A stretch of 64,000 nucleotides of DNA from Bostrychus sinensis (GCA_020698575.1 CM036251.1:3795788-3859787); one strand, 5' to 3'. Shown: positions 23,166 to 34,098, numbered from the stretch's first letter. The notes: generated by a model from the sequence alone, not told the origin. Numbers and translations are program-made.

Positions 23166-24172
23166 GGCTGCACAATATATCGCAAACTTATCGTTATCGC
23201 AATATCTGTATCGCAAGAATCTAAATATATCACAGTAACGCTGTGGTCTTCCATCTGACAGAGATTTACACTGAAGAATCATTTTCCACCAGAGCCTTAA
23301 AAGAACATGTGTTGTGACTAAATAAAAATGTTTAAAAAGTCCAGTTTTAGTGGTAATTTAATTAATTTAGTCACAGCTTAGCCTTGTTTTATTCCTGGTT
23401 TAGTCTGTGTTAAGTTTTGATTTTGTCGCTGTTTTGACTTTGTAAATACAGGAACTTACATTTTTGTGAAATGTAGTGAATTTAACTTACTATGTTCGAA
23501 AAGTACACTGTAAAAAATATCTGTAGATTTCATGGTAAAAATCTGTAAAATCTCAACAGTAAAAGACCGTAGTTGATATATCGGTAAAATACTGTTTTGG
23601 TTACGGTAATTAACTGTAATATTAAAAATAAGGCAAAATTGTATTTTTTAGTTTTATTTTTTGTAACGTATACAGTATAGCACTGTTAAAATAATTAAGT
23701 CTCATTTATTACAGTTTAACAGCTTTTTAAAAGATAATAACTTTAAATTTTACAGTAAATGTTGATTAAAATGTAAGTCATAAACTAAAACATACATTAA
23801 TCTATTTTTTTGAAAGATAATACCTTTAAATTTTACAGTAAATGTTGATTAAAATGTAAGTCATAAACTAAAATATACATTAATCTATTTTTTTGAAAGA
23901 TAAGTTTAAAATTTACAGTAAATAATAATAAAAGCTCAAGTCAAAAACTGTAAAAACAACATTTGTGATATTATACTGTAAAATGAAATACAGGCCTCTT
24001 GTAATTTTTACGGTAGAATTCTGGCAACCACAGCTGCCAATTTTTTACCGTAAAATTTACAGATTTTTTTTACAGTGTAGGCTCTGTTTCCAAATATCGC
24101 AATAATATCGTTATCGCAATTTTCAATATAGTTATCGAATATTGCATGTTTTCTCCATATCATGCAGCCCTA
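23166..24172 (-). mobile_element. hAT-like MITE with TAGGGCTGCA ends, interrupted
   Basis: Ends TAGGGCTGCACAATAT and ATATCATGCAGCCCTA. Interior blocks (CGCAATATCTGTATCGC, ATTTACACTGAAGAATCATT, AACATGTGTTGTGACTAAAT) match the inverted copy at 46408-46738. The flanks suggest a decayed 8-bp duplication (TGTAGTTA / TACAGTTA, 6 of 8 if the end is set at GGGCTGC). Contains the nested CACTG element. Confidence 0.8.
23506..24077. mobile_element. CACTG-ended element nested in the hAT-like MITE
   Basis: Starts CACTGTAAAAAATATCTGTA and ends ACAGATTTTTTTTACAGTG. The 46.4-kb copy of the host MITE gives the empty site AAAAGTAGGCTCT. Here that site is split as AAAAGTA/element/TAGGCTCT, so the duplication is TA. 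Internally an ~84-bp unit (AAAGATAATA...CTATTTTTTTG) is tandemly repeated two and a half times. No coding. Superfamily unresolved: CACTG ends resemble CACTA or Chapaev, but TA fits mariner-like. Confidence 0.8.
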
Positions 24173-24356
24173 CAGTTAGTCCAGCCATTCTTCCCATTTT
24201 CTTGTTTCTATGAATTTCAAGTTTTATTTCCAGAGGTTATAGAAATGCACACAGCATTAACTGTAAATGCAAAAGGACAGACACACAACACATCAGGTCT
24301 GCCCCATTTAAAGCGATTTGGTTTGAATGGTAAGGGATAAAGACCCACTTCTCTTT

Positions 24357-25290
24357 CAGGGTTCCCACGAGGCATTAAAAAGCAATTAAATAGATTTTGC
24401 AAAAATTAAGGCCTTAAATGGCATTAGAAAGCATTACATTTAATGTAATTCCAACAGGCCTTAAAAATGTAAAATAGTTTGAAAGTAAAATCACTGGCAT
24501 TATTATTTGTATGTATTTCTAAACAATAATTGACCATTTTTGTAACCTACTCTTGCGTAATAGACGTCAGAACGAGTTTGCTTCCAGAGAGACCAAATGT
24601 AACTCCTGCCACGTGACCTGCGGGACCTTGTTTTTGGGTTTAATTTATGCCAGGTATAAATGAAATGTGTATGAAATATGAGAATGCTAATGCATATTTT
24701 GTTTGATTTTATTTCCAGGTCAGGTTTTTTTGTCTGGATACTTTTGCTTTAATTGAAAATGGCGAGCTGTAGGACAGACCTTTTTCATTTATGTGCCTTT
24801 TGTGGTCCTTGGACTTTGGACAATTTCTTTTTTTTTTTTTTTTTTTTTTTGGAGTTCCTCAAATATGGAAACTTTAAAACTAAATCTTTTTCTGAACAAA
24901 GTCAATCACCTCAAAGGATTTAACACTGAACCTTTTTGGAACAAAGTCAAAACTCTTGCTAAAGACTGAAACTATTTTGTTGTAAACATTCTTCAGTGTT
25001 TATTTATTTGCATATCCCTTTTCCCTTGGTAAATTTAATACATTTTTTTCTTATATTTAAAACTATATTTTGTGTTCTGTCATTCATTCTACACAAGCTC
25101 CATAAAGAACCGGTTTCTTCTGCTTTCTTCTTCTAGTATTTAACGCTTTAAATCGTTACAATCGGATGTTTGACTTTAAACATTAGCAGTGCTTTTTGAA
25201 CACTTAAATACATTTTGACAATTTACACTGCCACGATGTTTTTGGCATTAAAAATGTTAGAAAAAGCATGAAAAAGCATTAAATTGGACT
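24357..25290 (+). repeat. Dispersed repeat family D, copy 1
   Basis: Left end CAGGGTTCCCACGAGGC; AGCATTAAA motifs occur near both ends. The middle (GGTTTTTTTGTC, GGCGAGCTG-TAGGACAGACC, TTGGACTTTGGACAATT, GGTTTCTTCTGC) matches 56750-57165. A poly-T tract lies at about 24828-24851. CAGGGTTCCCAC ends are frequent in fish hAT elements, but a matching second end was not found. Confidence 0.6.
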
Positions 25291-25429
25291 TGCTGATGCT
25301 GCAGACAGCCCAGCTTTGCTAATGGTCGTGGAAATCTGCATATTCTGCTGTGATAAATTACAATAAATACAGATGTTTCTCTAATAATAACACTGTCCCG
25401 TCACTTGTCCTTGAGGCAGGACACTCTTG

Positions 25430-25745
25430 TCCGGCCGTGCAGTTATAGAACGAACACATGTTTCTCCCTGTACCTCTCTGTGTGTTTGATAAATCTGATT
25501 CTGTCCCGGGCCGCGCTCTCATATCTCCTCCGTCGTCTCTGCAGTCACTAAACCCATTCCTCCGCAGCCTCGATACCATCTTTAATCCACGACCGCACAG
25601 CTCGTCCCGAATCCTTCACCGAAATCTGTCAGCGCACAAATGAAACGGCCGATAACGGAGCGGCACTATCCCTCTGTGTCACCAAAACGCCGCCTCAGCT
25701 CCGGCTCCACGCGCACAGAGGGCTGAGAGCGTGTCCCAGCAGTAT
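25430..25745. other. GC-richer nonrepetitive stretch
   Basis: No repeat match within the window and no exon with good splice sites. Candidate conserved noncoding sequence, unproven. Confidence 0.35.
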
Positions 25746-25885
25746 ATACGACACAGAAATCACAGACTGTGGAGGAAGGAAGTGCTGCGGTGTTCAAAAT
25801 GTGCAAGGATTTGAGTAAATTTAGAGCGCTGTGCAAAAAAAACACATCATCTTTTGTCTCATGAGTCTTGTGTTTGATTCAAAAC

Positions 25886-25974
25886 AGAGATGGAAGTAAC
25901 TAAAAGTACATACTTTTACTCAAGTACCTGACTTTTGTGTACTTATTTTACTTAAAGAGAATATATTCTGACTT
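25886..25974 (+). mobile_element. hAT terminus fragment (CAGAGATGGAAGTA type)
   Basis: CAGAGATGGAAGTAACTAAAAG with repeated TACTTTTACTCAAGTAC blocks is the well-known fish hAT end, also present at 31291-31904. Confidence 0.6.
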
Positions 25975-26365
25975 TTCTGAGCTTTCTCCCAGTGTTATAC
26001 TGTTCTCTCATCAAAAACAGACCTGGAGTTGTGTCTTTTTGAGTAAATCTGTATTCTCTGGCGCTGAGTTTCTGAGGCCTCAGAACGCTCTGCCTCTCCC
26101 ACAAAGCCCCGCCCACTCCAGGAAGCACTGACCAATCCACAGCAAGCCCTCTACATCCAGTCTGCTCTCATTCATTCATCATTTTGGAGTAAAATGGCAT
26201 CATACGAAAAGTTTAAGGAGGTAAAAAGCTCTTTTTCTCTGTTTCTGTTCAAAATAGCCCACCAGCTCTTTCTCTGCTGCCCTCTGCTGGTCTCTTCACC
26301 TGTTCCTTTGTGGCAACAGTAGAGTTCTTATTAAAAACGTTCTCTTTTAGTCACATAATGTAGCA
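25975..26365 (+). repeat. Family A/B repeat, B subtype
   Basis: Contains the same ordered blocks as 4008-4420, including AAAAACAGACCTGGAGTTG, AGCCCCGCCCACTCCAGG and CTGCCCTCTGCTGGTCTC. Confidence 0.8.
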
Positions 26366-26574
26366 GTAGAAGGTTGTACTGCGCTATTGCAAAGAAGTCG
26401 TTTAGAAGTACCATGTAAACTCATTATGTTTTTACTTTAACTTAAATATGAAATAATTTTGTTGTTAAATTTTACCTAAAAGTTCTATATTCTGCAAGGA
26501 TTTTTGAAATAATTTTGGACACCTTTGCATTAGTATTCTACATTTCTTTCTATTCTACATTTTTACTTTGGGTT

Positions 26575-26925
26575 TAGGTGTCGCCCCCTGCTGGCAGTGG
26601 TGGGGAATGGACAGAGGATAAAATAGCAACACGATGCTAACAGAAAGATAAATGAGCTGATGCTTCGTAGTGACGGAGGTTTAAGGCTGAAATGATCAGA
26701 ACAAGTCCGGTGACGGTGTTTGGGCTTTAGAAACGCGCAGGAGCACTTCCTGGTTTCATGTGCCTATTTAGAGCTGTGAGACCGAGCGTTTTCAGCTCTG
26801 GAGAAGGGCAGCCCCGCAGCATACAGGATTACTCAAACAGAATACTACTGCAGGTCTGTTTTTGAGGAGGAGACGACATTATAACACGGATAAAAGCTAA
26901 AAATGTAGCTTCATATGGGAGCTTT
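26575..26925 (-). repeat. Family A/B repeat, A subtype, minus
   Basis: Reverse-complement counterpart of 52911-53345. Shared blocks include GTGACGGTGTTTGGGCTTTAG, GCGCAGGAGCACTTCCTGG, TTTTCAGCTCTGGAGAAGG, and GCAGGTCTGTTTTTGAGGAG. The terminal ~90 bp are homologous to the B subtype. Confidence 0.8.
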
Positions 26926-27029
26926 AAGTAATTGTGTAGTCATTTTTTGATTTTGTATTAAATAGACTTTGAATCTTACAAATTGGTGTAACTTTTTTGA
27001 AGGCTGTGGTTCTCTCGCATGTGTTGGGC

Positions 27030-27771
27030 TTAAAGTTACACTGTGTAAGATTCCCGGTCTTGCGCCTCTAGAGGCCACAGGTGCCACTGCACCATCGCAA
27101 AACGTAAACACTAGGGCCCCTCCTCCTTCTGAAACTGTGCGAGCGTGCGTCTATTTCCATCATTGTTTCAACTTTAGTTGACCTGCTGCTACCTTTGGAA
27201 GTTTGGACTGGATCTTCTATAGAGTTAGCGCTAGCGTTAGCTTATCAACAAATATCGCGCAATGGTCGCAGTAAAAACAACTAATAACTGTATGAAAAAG
27301 CACGTTCTAAAGAAAAAATAAAGAGGCTAATTTACCTGCCCAACAATAAAGAAGCAAAAACGTGATCCGATTTGCAGCCTTCTCTGTCTCTCATCTGACG
27401 CCAGCGAGCAAAAGTCTGTCCGATGTTGACTCTTGTCTGCGATCTGGTGCGGTCCCTTTCACATTTTCTTTTTCTTGCCTCGTCCGACATTGTCTTCATC
27501 TTCTTGTGTCCTTCGGCCCTGACGAACTGGCGAAAATAACAACGCTAAAAGTAGCTTCCTGGTTATACTGCGCCTCAAGTCGTTCCCTGTCACGTGACTC
27601 TTCCTCAACAGCGGAGCGCTCCCGGCCAAGTTGCGAGGGCGGTTTCTCAGTACAGAAGCCCCGCTCGGAGCAACAGATCGCGCCTCAGGCTTTATAATCA
27701 CTCAAAAAATCACAAAAACAAGTCAGTATGCCCCACATATTTAGGAGAAAAGTTACACAGTGTAACTTTAA
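27030..27771. mobile_element. 742-bp TTAA element, copy 1
   Basis: TTAA at both ends, inverted termini AGTTACACTGTGTAA / TTACACAGTGTAACT. Copy 2 at 29139-29880 has exactly the same length and about ten substitutions by eye, eight of them transitions. On the minus strand it keeps a short coding exon (27332-27499). TTAA targets point to piggyBac or Kolobok relatives. Confidence 0.9.
27332..27499 (-). pseudogene. Exon stub inside TTAA element (55 codons, then a splice donor)
   Basis: The minus frame starts MKTMSDEARKRKCERDR and continues TRSQTRVNIGQTFARWRQM, then DREGCKSDHVFASLLLGR. It reaches CAG|GTAAAT, a consensus splice donor (exon end at 27336), just before the in-frame stop. It is strongly basic with a TRVNIG..F.RWR core. 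I have an impression of similar first exons in uncharacterised fish proteins but cannot verify it. Inference: the 5' exon of a lost autonomous element's gene. The overlapping 111-codon plus frame is probably a shadow. Confidence 0.5.
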
Positions 27772-28449
27772 CTCTGACATTACCACAGACTTGCAGGTGT
27801 ATTCAAAAGACGACATTTAAACAAGAACATTATGAAAATATCGTTTGCTGTGAGCCTCAGTTGTGTCTCTCTTTACAAAAAGTTTCCGTGACTGTGACAG
27901 AAGCAGATGGCTGTGACGTGTTTTGTGTCCGCGGAGATCAGGACTCGCTGTTCTTTCTCTCTGTCGTAGATAAACTTGAAGGAACCAGACTGTGTTTGCT
28001 CTAAAATAATCCACAAACTTATACAGAAGAACACAGATCCACTACAGTTTCTGCTCAGAGCTGCTCAAGTTTCTCTTTTTTTTTTTTTACAAATCACTGG
28101 ACACTCGTTTGGCAAAGTCTCTGCACTGATTATGTAAACGAGAGAAGGAATAGTAACATTTCTGCAGTTGTAAGGATAAAGTAGTATTTCGTAAATGTGG
28201 TTCTATGCAGTACAGAGTGTTTTTGTTTTTTCTTTTTAAGCTTTTTTTATCTGCTTTTGTTTTGAGAAGCAGACAGGAGCAACAATGTAGGATAAAAGAA
28301 ACCAATCAAATGTACATAAACTGTACAGTAAAGAATATTTGCCCACTTTTTCCTGGATTTTTTGATTGAAATAAATGTTGTTTTTGAGCAAAATCTCTAT
28401 TAAATGTTAGATTATTAGCACAGTTGCATTTTTAGTTGGTCTTATTCCT
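27772..28449. other. Noncoding spacer
   Basis: Frame extensions from the TTAA element run a little way into it. No recognised repeat or gene. Confidence 0.4.
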
Positions 28450-28800
28450 GTGTTTGACTCATTCTTGCCTTGATCTCGGATGTGGCAGTTTCAGAGGTTT
28501 TTCCACTAATCATTATAATTAAATAACTTATAATTTAGAAGTTGTCTGATTTTATTTCATTTCTTTAATCGCTGGTTCTGCCTCAAAGGGATTAATAAGT
28601 AACGCAAAACAGCACAAAGTGGGACTCTCTGGCTACAAAGCACAAGGGTAGCATTATTTGAGTCACTGATTCATGGTCTAGGATTCTTAAAGTCTCAGTT
28701 TTGACTTGAGCCCCACCCCTGAAATTCTCGGTCTTGTCCTGGTCTCAGTCCACTCTGGTCTTGGACAGGTCTTGGTCTCCTTTAGTATGGTCTTAAATAT
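28450..28800 (-). repeat. Degraded family C copy, minus
   Basis: CTCGGATGTGGCAGT is the reverse complement of the ACTGCCACATCCGAG block in 4447-4765. CTCGGTCTTGTCCTGGTCTCAG and TCTTGGTCTCC correspond to the GAGACCGAGAC-rich part. Confidence 0.5.
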
Positions 28801-29138
28801 AAATCTGCAGACTCACAAAAAGCTCTTCCATTTCATTTTCGCCTCCTAAAAACTGTCGCTGCACCTTCAACTCAACTTTGTTTAGCTGCAACGTTTGTCT
28901 GCACTGCCAAAAATGTCTTTTAAGTTTGAGTTTTGACCTTTTGACTTTGCCATAGTTTGAGTTTTCACCTTCTCGGGCTGCTGTAGTTTTAGACTGAATC
29001 CGAAAAAGGAAAATTGTCAAGGAACTTCCTAGCTCCTTAAGCTCTAACCGGATGTATGTCATCATCCGCCATGATAAGAACTGTCCGGATTGTCTTCTCA
29101 GTAGGGAAGGAGTTAGGGAAAGGAGCGTCATTGCTTCC

Positions 29139-29880
29139 TTAAAGTTACACTGTGTAAGATTCCCGGTCTTGCGCCTCTAGAGGCCACAGGTGCCACTGCA
29201 CCGTCGCAAAACGTAAACACTAGGGCCTCTCCTCCTTCTGAAACTGTGCGAGCGTGCGTCTATTTCCATCATTGTTTCAACTTTAGTCGACCTGCTGCTA
29301 CCTTTGGAAGTTTGGACTGGATCTTCTATAGAGTTAGCGCTAGCGTTAGCTTATCAACAAATATCGCGCAATGGTCGCAGTAAAAACAACTAATAACTTT
29401 ATGAAAAAGCACGTTCTAAAGAAAAAATAAAGAGGCTAATTTACCTGCCCAACAATAAAGAAGCAAAAACGTGATCCAATTTGCAGCCTTCTCTGTCTCT
29501 CATCTGACGCCAGCGAGCAAAAGTCTGTCCGATGTTGACTCTTGTCTGCGATCTGGTGCGGTCCCTTTCACATTTTCTTTTTCTTGCCTCGTCCGACATT
29601 GTCTTCATCTTCTTGTTTCCTTCGGCCCTGACGAACTGGCGAAAATAACAACGCTAAAAGTAGCTTCCTGGTTATACTGCGCCTCAAGTCGTTCCCTGTC
29701 ACGTGACTCTTCCTCAACAGCGGAGCGCTCCCGGCCAAGTTGCGAGGGCGGTTTCTCAGTACAGAAGCCCTGCTCGGAGCAACAGATCGCACCTCAGGCC
29801 TTATAATCGCTCAAAAAATCACAAAAACAAGTCAGTATGCCCCACATATTTAGGAGAAAAGTTACACAGTGTAACTTTAA
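29139..29880. mobile_element. 742-bp TTAA element, copy 2
   Basis: Same strand, length and termini as 27030-27771. Flanks GCTTCC-TTAA and TTAA-ATAGCTCC show a clean TTAA insertion. The minus-strand stub (about 29441-29608) is intact, with one visible change in the coding part (S to L at codon 44). Confidence 0.9.
29441..29608 (-). pseudogene. Exon stub inside TTAA element, copy 2
   Basis: Same 55-codon reading and same CAG|GTAAAT donor as in copy 1. Of about ten differences between the two elements only one changes the stub, which is too few events to argue for selection. Confidence 0.45.
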
Positions 29881-30829
29881 ATAGCTCCTTTAGCATAGGA
29901 AGCTTCAAAAGTTCCTTAGCGACCAGCGAGGGCCGAGGAGCTATCTAAACAGAGCCGTAGCTTCACTTATATGGAGTGATTTCAGGTTATTTCTGTACGT
30001 TGTAATGCTAAAAAGCTCATTTAAATTAGCGCTGCAATGGAGGATAAGGTGCGCTTATTGTAGTCCATTTCCTGGGTGTTGTAGTTTTTATTAAACAGCT
30101 GTAGGTCAATGCTAGGTTAGGATGTTCGACTCCTCCAAACAGCGCTGAAGCTCCTTCTCCTCACTGCAGGTACAATTTAAGGAATTCAGCCTTAGTTTTG
30201 CCCCTCTGCGGTGAATGATGAAAATGAACGACGCACCAAAGCGATCATTTTGTAAAACTGATGGCTTTTATGAGTTGATTGAAGTCACAGAAACATCATC
30301 AGTCAACTCATTAAAAGTAAAATGTATGACCTTTTAAATGGAAATGCAGCCCTTAATTGTCATTCATTCATTTATCATCTTCTGCTTATTTCCGTTAGAA
30401 GGCAAGAAAAAAGTCAAAGTCTACACCGTTCTGGCAGCTCATTTGTAAGCCTCCTTTGGTCCTTGTGTGTTAAAATCTCCTCCCGGACAGAAAAGCCATA
30501 CATTTTATCCGTTGTTGCGGCGGTGCGTGTGCTGTCTGTGCCGCTTAATTCATGTGTCTGCTTTAAAAAGAGCAGAGCGGGTCCCGGGATGAACCACCGA
30601 TGCGTTTTCTCCTCTCGGATCGATAACGTCTCATTGGCTGAAGATTGCCGGCCTCGCCATCGCCTTCGATTTCTGCCCCCATTCTTCTCAATGAACGCGG
30701 CGCGGTCTTCGGGGATTTGTCGGCGTCTCCTGGGGCAGGGCTTTCAACAGCGGCACATCTCCTGCTCTCATATCTACCTTCACCAGGGAGAGTGTTTTTT
30801 TACCGGTGCTGGATCCTAGAGTGTTTTAA
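29881..30829. other. Noncoding spacer, GC-rich at 30390-30829
   Basis: The 165-codon frame at 30322-30819 is the longest non-tandem frame in the window. Its translation shows no recognisable domain, no homologous family and no splice context. I leave it uncalled; the GC-rich part may be conserved noncoding DNA. Confidence 0.35.
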
Positions 30830-31015
30830 AAGTTGACGTCCCGTTGTGAGCTAGCGCCAAAGATACTAACTCCAGCCACAAGGGGTCAGTAAAAGATTTT
30901 TTTGGTGCAGATCTGGATCATTTTAAGGGCATAAGGGCTTTGTGGCTTAGTAGACAGCGCATTTACCCCTGAACTAGTAGATCCCTCATTTGGGTCGAGG
31001 TCTGGTGCTTCCTTT
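30830..31015 (+). repeat. Family G repeat with tRNA-like segment
   Basis: Blocks GCGCCAAAGATACTAACTCC, AGCCACAAGGGGTCAGTAAA and CATTTACCCCTGAACTAG. Copies: 35330-36175 (interrupted), 36690-36765, 37355-37500, and a scrap at 46862-46900. The stretch GTGGCTTAGTAGACAGCGC is A-box-like, so a tRNA-derived SINE is possible. Confidence 0.65.
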
Positions 31016-31290
31016 ATTTACAAAGCCAAAAGCTACTTTATGCTCCTGACCATTACCAATTTGGAAAACCATAGTACAATTTTAATCTTGATACGAATTA
31101 TCTTAAAGTTGAACAATCTGTGAAATAAATGTGTAAATTTGCCTTTTTATAAGTTTCAGATATTTATTTTTTTTTTTTCGAAAAGTCAAAGTCAAAGTGG
31201 GAAAAATTAATGGAAAATTTACTTCTGGCACCAGAGGGGGGCACTGTTATGCTCCATTATTAAAATTATTAGACATTAAAGCCTAAAAAT

Positions 31291-31904
31291 CAGAGGTGGA
31301 GCATAATTAGATACTTTTCCTTTGCACTTAGTTTTCTTAAGTAGTAGTAGTATGTTTGAAATACATAGACTTTCTGAGTACATTTTCTAAAATGTACTTT
31401 TACTTCATTGGATTTGAGAGGAAAGTGAAGTCTGTGAGCAGTAATGGTGGCAGTATCTAGTTTGGAGTCGTTAAAGCTGCTGGTCCACTTACTGGAAGGT
31501 TGGCAGATTGATCCCCGCTACCAGCATTGCATACTGCCGTTGTGTTCTTGGGCAAGACACTTCACCCACCATGCCTGTATGAATGAATGAATGAATGAAT
31601 TTTGTCAGTCTGCCCCAGGGAGTGAATAAACAATGCACATGAGAGTAAAGCGACTTTGAGTTTCTAGAAAAGCGCTGTATGACACCAATAGCATTACTTT
31701 TGGTATCAGAAGTAGCAGCTTTTTCTCAAACATAAATACTTTCAAATGTAGTTTAAGTAAACTTTACAGGTACATTTTTTCCATACTTTTACTCAAGTAA
31801 ACAAAAAAAAAATACTAGTTTTATTTCTACATGAATGCTAATATTTTTAAGCACCTGTACTAAAGTGATGAGTAAACCCAGATTCTGAGTACTGCTCTCC
31901 GCTG
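31291..31904. mobile_element. hAT-like element interrupted by a SINE
   Basis: Left end CAGAGGTGGAGC and right end GAGTACTGCTCTCCGCTG are imperfect inverted termini. The body has typical ACTTTTACTTCATTGG and ACTTTTACTCAAGTAA blocks of fish hAT elements. No clear 8-bp duplication. Confidence 0.7.
31447..31695 (+). mobile_element. tRNA-derived SINE inside hAT element
   Basis: Head GGTGGCAGTATCTAGTTTGG, B-box region GGCAGATTGATCCCCGC, then GGGCAAGACACTTCACCCACC, an internal (AATG)n run replacing part of the body, CTGCCCCAGGGAGTG and tail AAAGCGCTGTATGA. Confidence 0.8.
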
Positions 31905-31916
31905 TTCATAGAGGTC

Positions 31917-32345
31917 AGCCGATATATCAGGCCGATTTTAGCATTTTTTAGACAATTCATTTCAAATTCTTGTCCTTTAATGCCGATTTTTGCTCAGGGA
32001 CATGTGACTGAAGGATCTCAGCTTCCCCAACTATCTAACCCTCTGCGGTTCATAGGAAACATCTAAAATCGCTTTTTCTTTGGCCTAGAACCTCATAGAA
32101 CAAAAAATCCAAATGTATGTCAAACTGCACAGAGTCTGATTGATTCATCTTTTACTCTTCTCACTGTCCAATTCTAACACATTTGTTTGCATTTTAATAA
32201 GCATTACTAAAACAAATGATTATATTAAATTAATTTCTTTCATAAAGTTAAGAAAATTGGCCCTACATATTGGTAAAAAAAATAAAATCTGCAGAATTTA
32301 TCGGCCATTGCTGCTCGGTATTTTAAAAATCGGCAAAAAACCCAT
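31917..32345. mobile_element. DNA-element remnant with GCCGATATATC / ATCGGC ends
   Basis: CAGCCGATATATCAGGCCGATTT at the left and TTATCGGCCATTGC...AAAATCGGCAAA at the right resemble the inverted ends of a common fish hAT repeat. The middle is decayed. Confidence 0.5.
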
Positions 32346-33345
32346 CTCAGTCAACATATTTTCTTCCTTATCAGAACTTTCCTTGCGCAGAGTTTACTGT
32401 CAGTCCTTTAGGCTCAGTACAAACTCACGTCCCAGATTTCTGATTCTTTAAAACGCTGGTGATTTTCCTGCGTTTGCTCCGTTGCTGAAGTCGCTCCTCT
32501 AAGGCTCTCAGGAAGTGCTCCAGCCGTGTTTCTGTCCTCTCCGTCGCTCTGGAGGAGGCGGGCGTGAGTGTTTTTTGGACGTCCTCAAAATGAACGAGAG
32601 CTGAGACAGATGTCATCGGCCCGGAGGGAAAACCCCCGACCAAAGCGGGCACCAGCTGCGTTCGAGATCAGCATCAAAAGCGCAGAAATACTCTGCCAAT
32701 TTTACTGAGTTTACAGCCGACGCCGCAGTTTAGCACCGGAGTTAATGTTGTGATCTGACATTTGTACCAACTGCTCGGTCCACAGCTGGAGGCTTGGACT
32801 GCTCCATGTCTGATCTTAAAAAAATATATAAACAACATGCGGATACGGCAGCCCGAGACATTGTCCCTATCTCACAATGGTAAAGATGTAGTGCCCAGAC
32901 CTGGACTTGAGACAGGAATCTTGTTTAGGGGTAAATGCTCTGAGTGGATTAAGATTGTGTTTTTTGCAAATATGTTTGTCCACACTCTCTGCTGTTGGTG
33001 CATGTGCAGTAATAATAAGTCTGAGCATTTCATGTGACATTTGATCTGTCTGGATCCAGCAATTGACTTCTCCCCTGCCAGCATTTTCTCAAAAAGTTGC
33101 CAGCCAGTGCCAGCATTTTTGGTCATTTTTAACAATCTTACAAACATGTTGTGCTATCGTTGAAATAAAAGTTCAAATACCAAAAGAAAGAAAAGAGTAT
33201 TTTCTTTCATTTAAAAAAAGCATTTTTTATTCTAAGTTCATTCATTCACCAGCTGAAGGATGGTTACCTTGCACAGCAGCTGGATTGTTGTGAAATTTGT
33301 GAGTTCACAAACTCACAAAATCCATCTTTTCAGGCTCCCTCTGAT
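32346..33345. other. Noncoding spacer
   Basis: GC-richer at 32450-32680. Overlapping frames of 75-91 codons lack motifs. Confidence 0.4.
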
Positions 33346-33720
33346 CTGTTCAGGTGTGGACCTGTGGCGGTCGGGCCAATGGCGTGGCAGGACTGCCGCA
33401 AGTGGGCGGGGTTTAGGGTTGCAGAAAACAACAAGCTCTTGTAGTGATACTTGTTAACAATATGGCGACAAAGTTTTGCTGCTCTACATTTACAGAAACA
33501 ATGTCTTTATTGTGTTGTTTTACCGTCGTAGTGGTTTGTTGTTTAGCTATGGAGCTGGTGCTTTATCCAATCACCTACAAGTATTCTACTGAAGGTCCCG
33601 CCCCTTCACAAACGTTTTCAATGGGAGCCATTCCAGATTGCAATAACTTGCTAACATTATTGCAATCTGGCTTTTGCGGGGTTAGATTTTTTCCAGACTT
33701 ATTTAGACAAAAAAACTGAG
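33346..33720. other. Possible repeat with a perfect hairpin
   Basis: Contains CCAGATTGCAATAA (33633-33646) and its exact reverse complement (33657-33670) around a 10-base loop. The upstream GC-rich stretch (CTGTGGCGGTCGGGCC) has repeat-like character but no second copy here. Confidence 0.45.
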
Positions 33721-33999
33721 AAAAATACATTTTTGTAAAACTTTTTGTTCCAAAGTATTTTTTAATGCATTTAAGACTTATATTTAGGTAAAGGCACTTT
33801 AATATTTTATTTAACAATACATCTTGGGCCATATTTACTAAGACGGGTGCTAAACTGCGAGTGCAGTGAGAAAATATGCGGCCGCTATTAATGTTTGTGT
33901 TGCGCGTGAATTACTAAGACAAACTGCGTGGCGGTGCCAGGTGCAAACAGAGGGGGCGGAGCTATTTAAACGGCATCATTGCGTGTATTGTTTTGCGTC

Positions 34000-34098
34000 A
34001 TGGAAGGTGTGGAAGTGGAACACAAACGGAAGCAAAAATTTAACCAAGAAGAGCTGAAAGTGCTGGTGAATAATTTTTTCCTCCGTCATGGCAAATAG
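34000..34098 (+). pseudogene. Harbinger Myb-like protein, N-terminal stub
   Basis: The frame reads MEGVEVEHKRKQKFNQEELK then VLVNNFFLRHGK and stops. The (R/K)K..F...EL.VLV pattern is that of the start of the Myb/SANT DNA-binding protein encoded by Harbinger elements (the NAIF1-related family). Homology fades near codon 24, at the deletion junction around 34067-34078. The product would be 32 residues and surely nonfunctional. Confidence 0.55.

Noticed and set aside
27362..27697. 111-codon plus frame conserved in both TTAA elements
   Set aside because: It lies opposite the exon stub, has no start context or motif, and would be preserved anyway between copies this similar.
30322..30819. 165-codon frame as a gene
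   Set aside because: No recognisable domain, no splice context, and GC-rich sequence makes such frames common.
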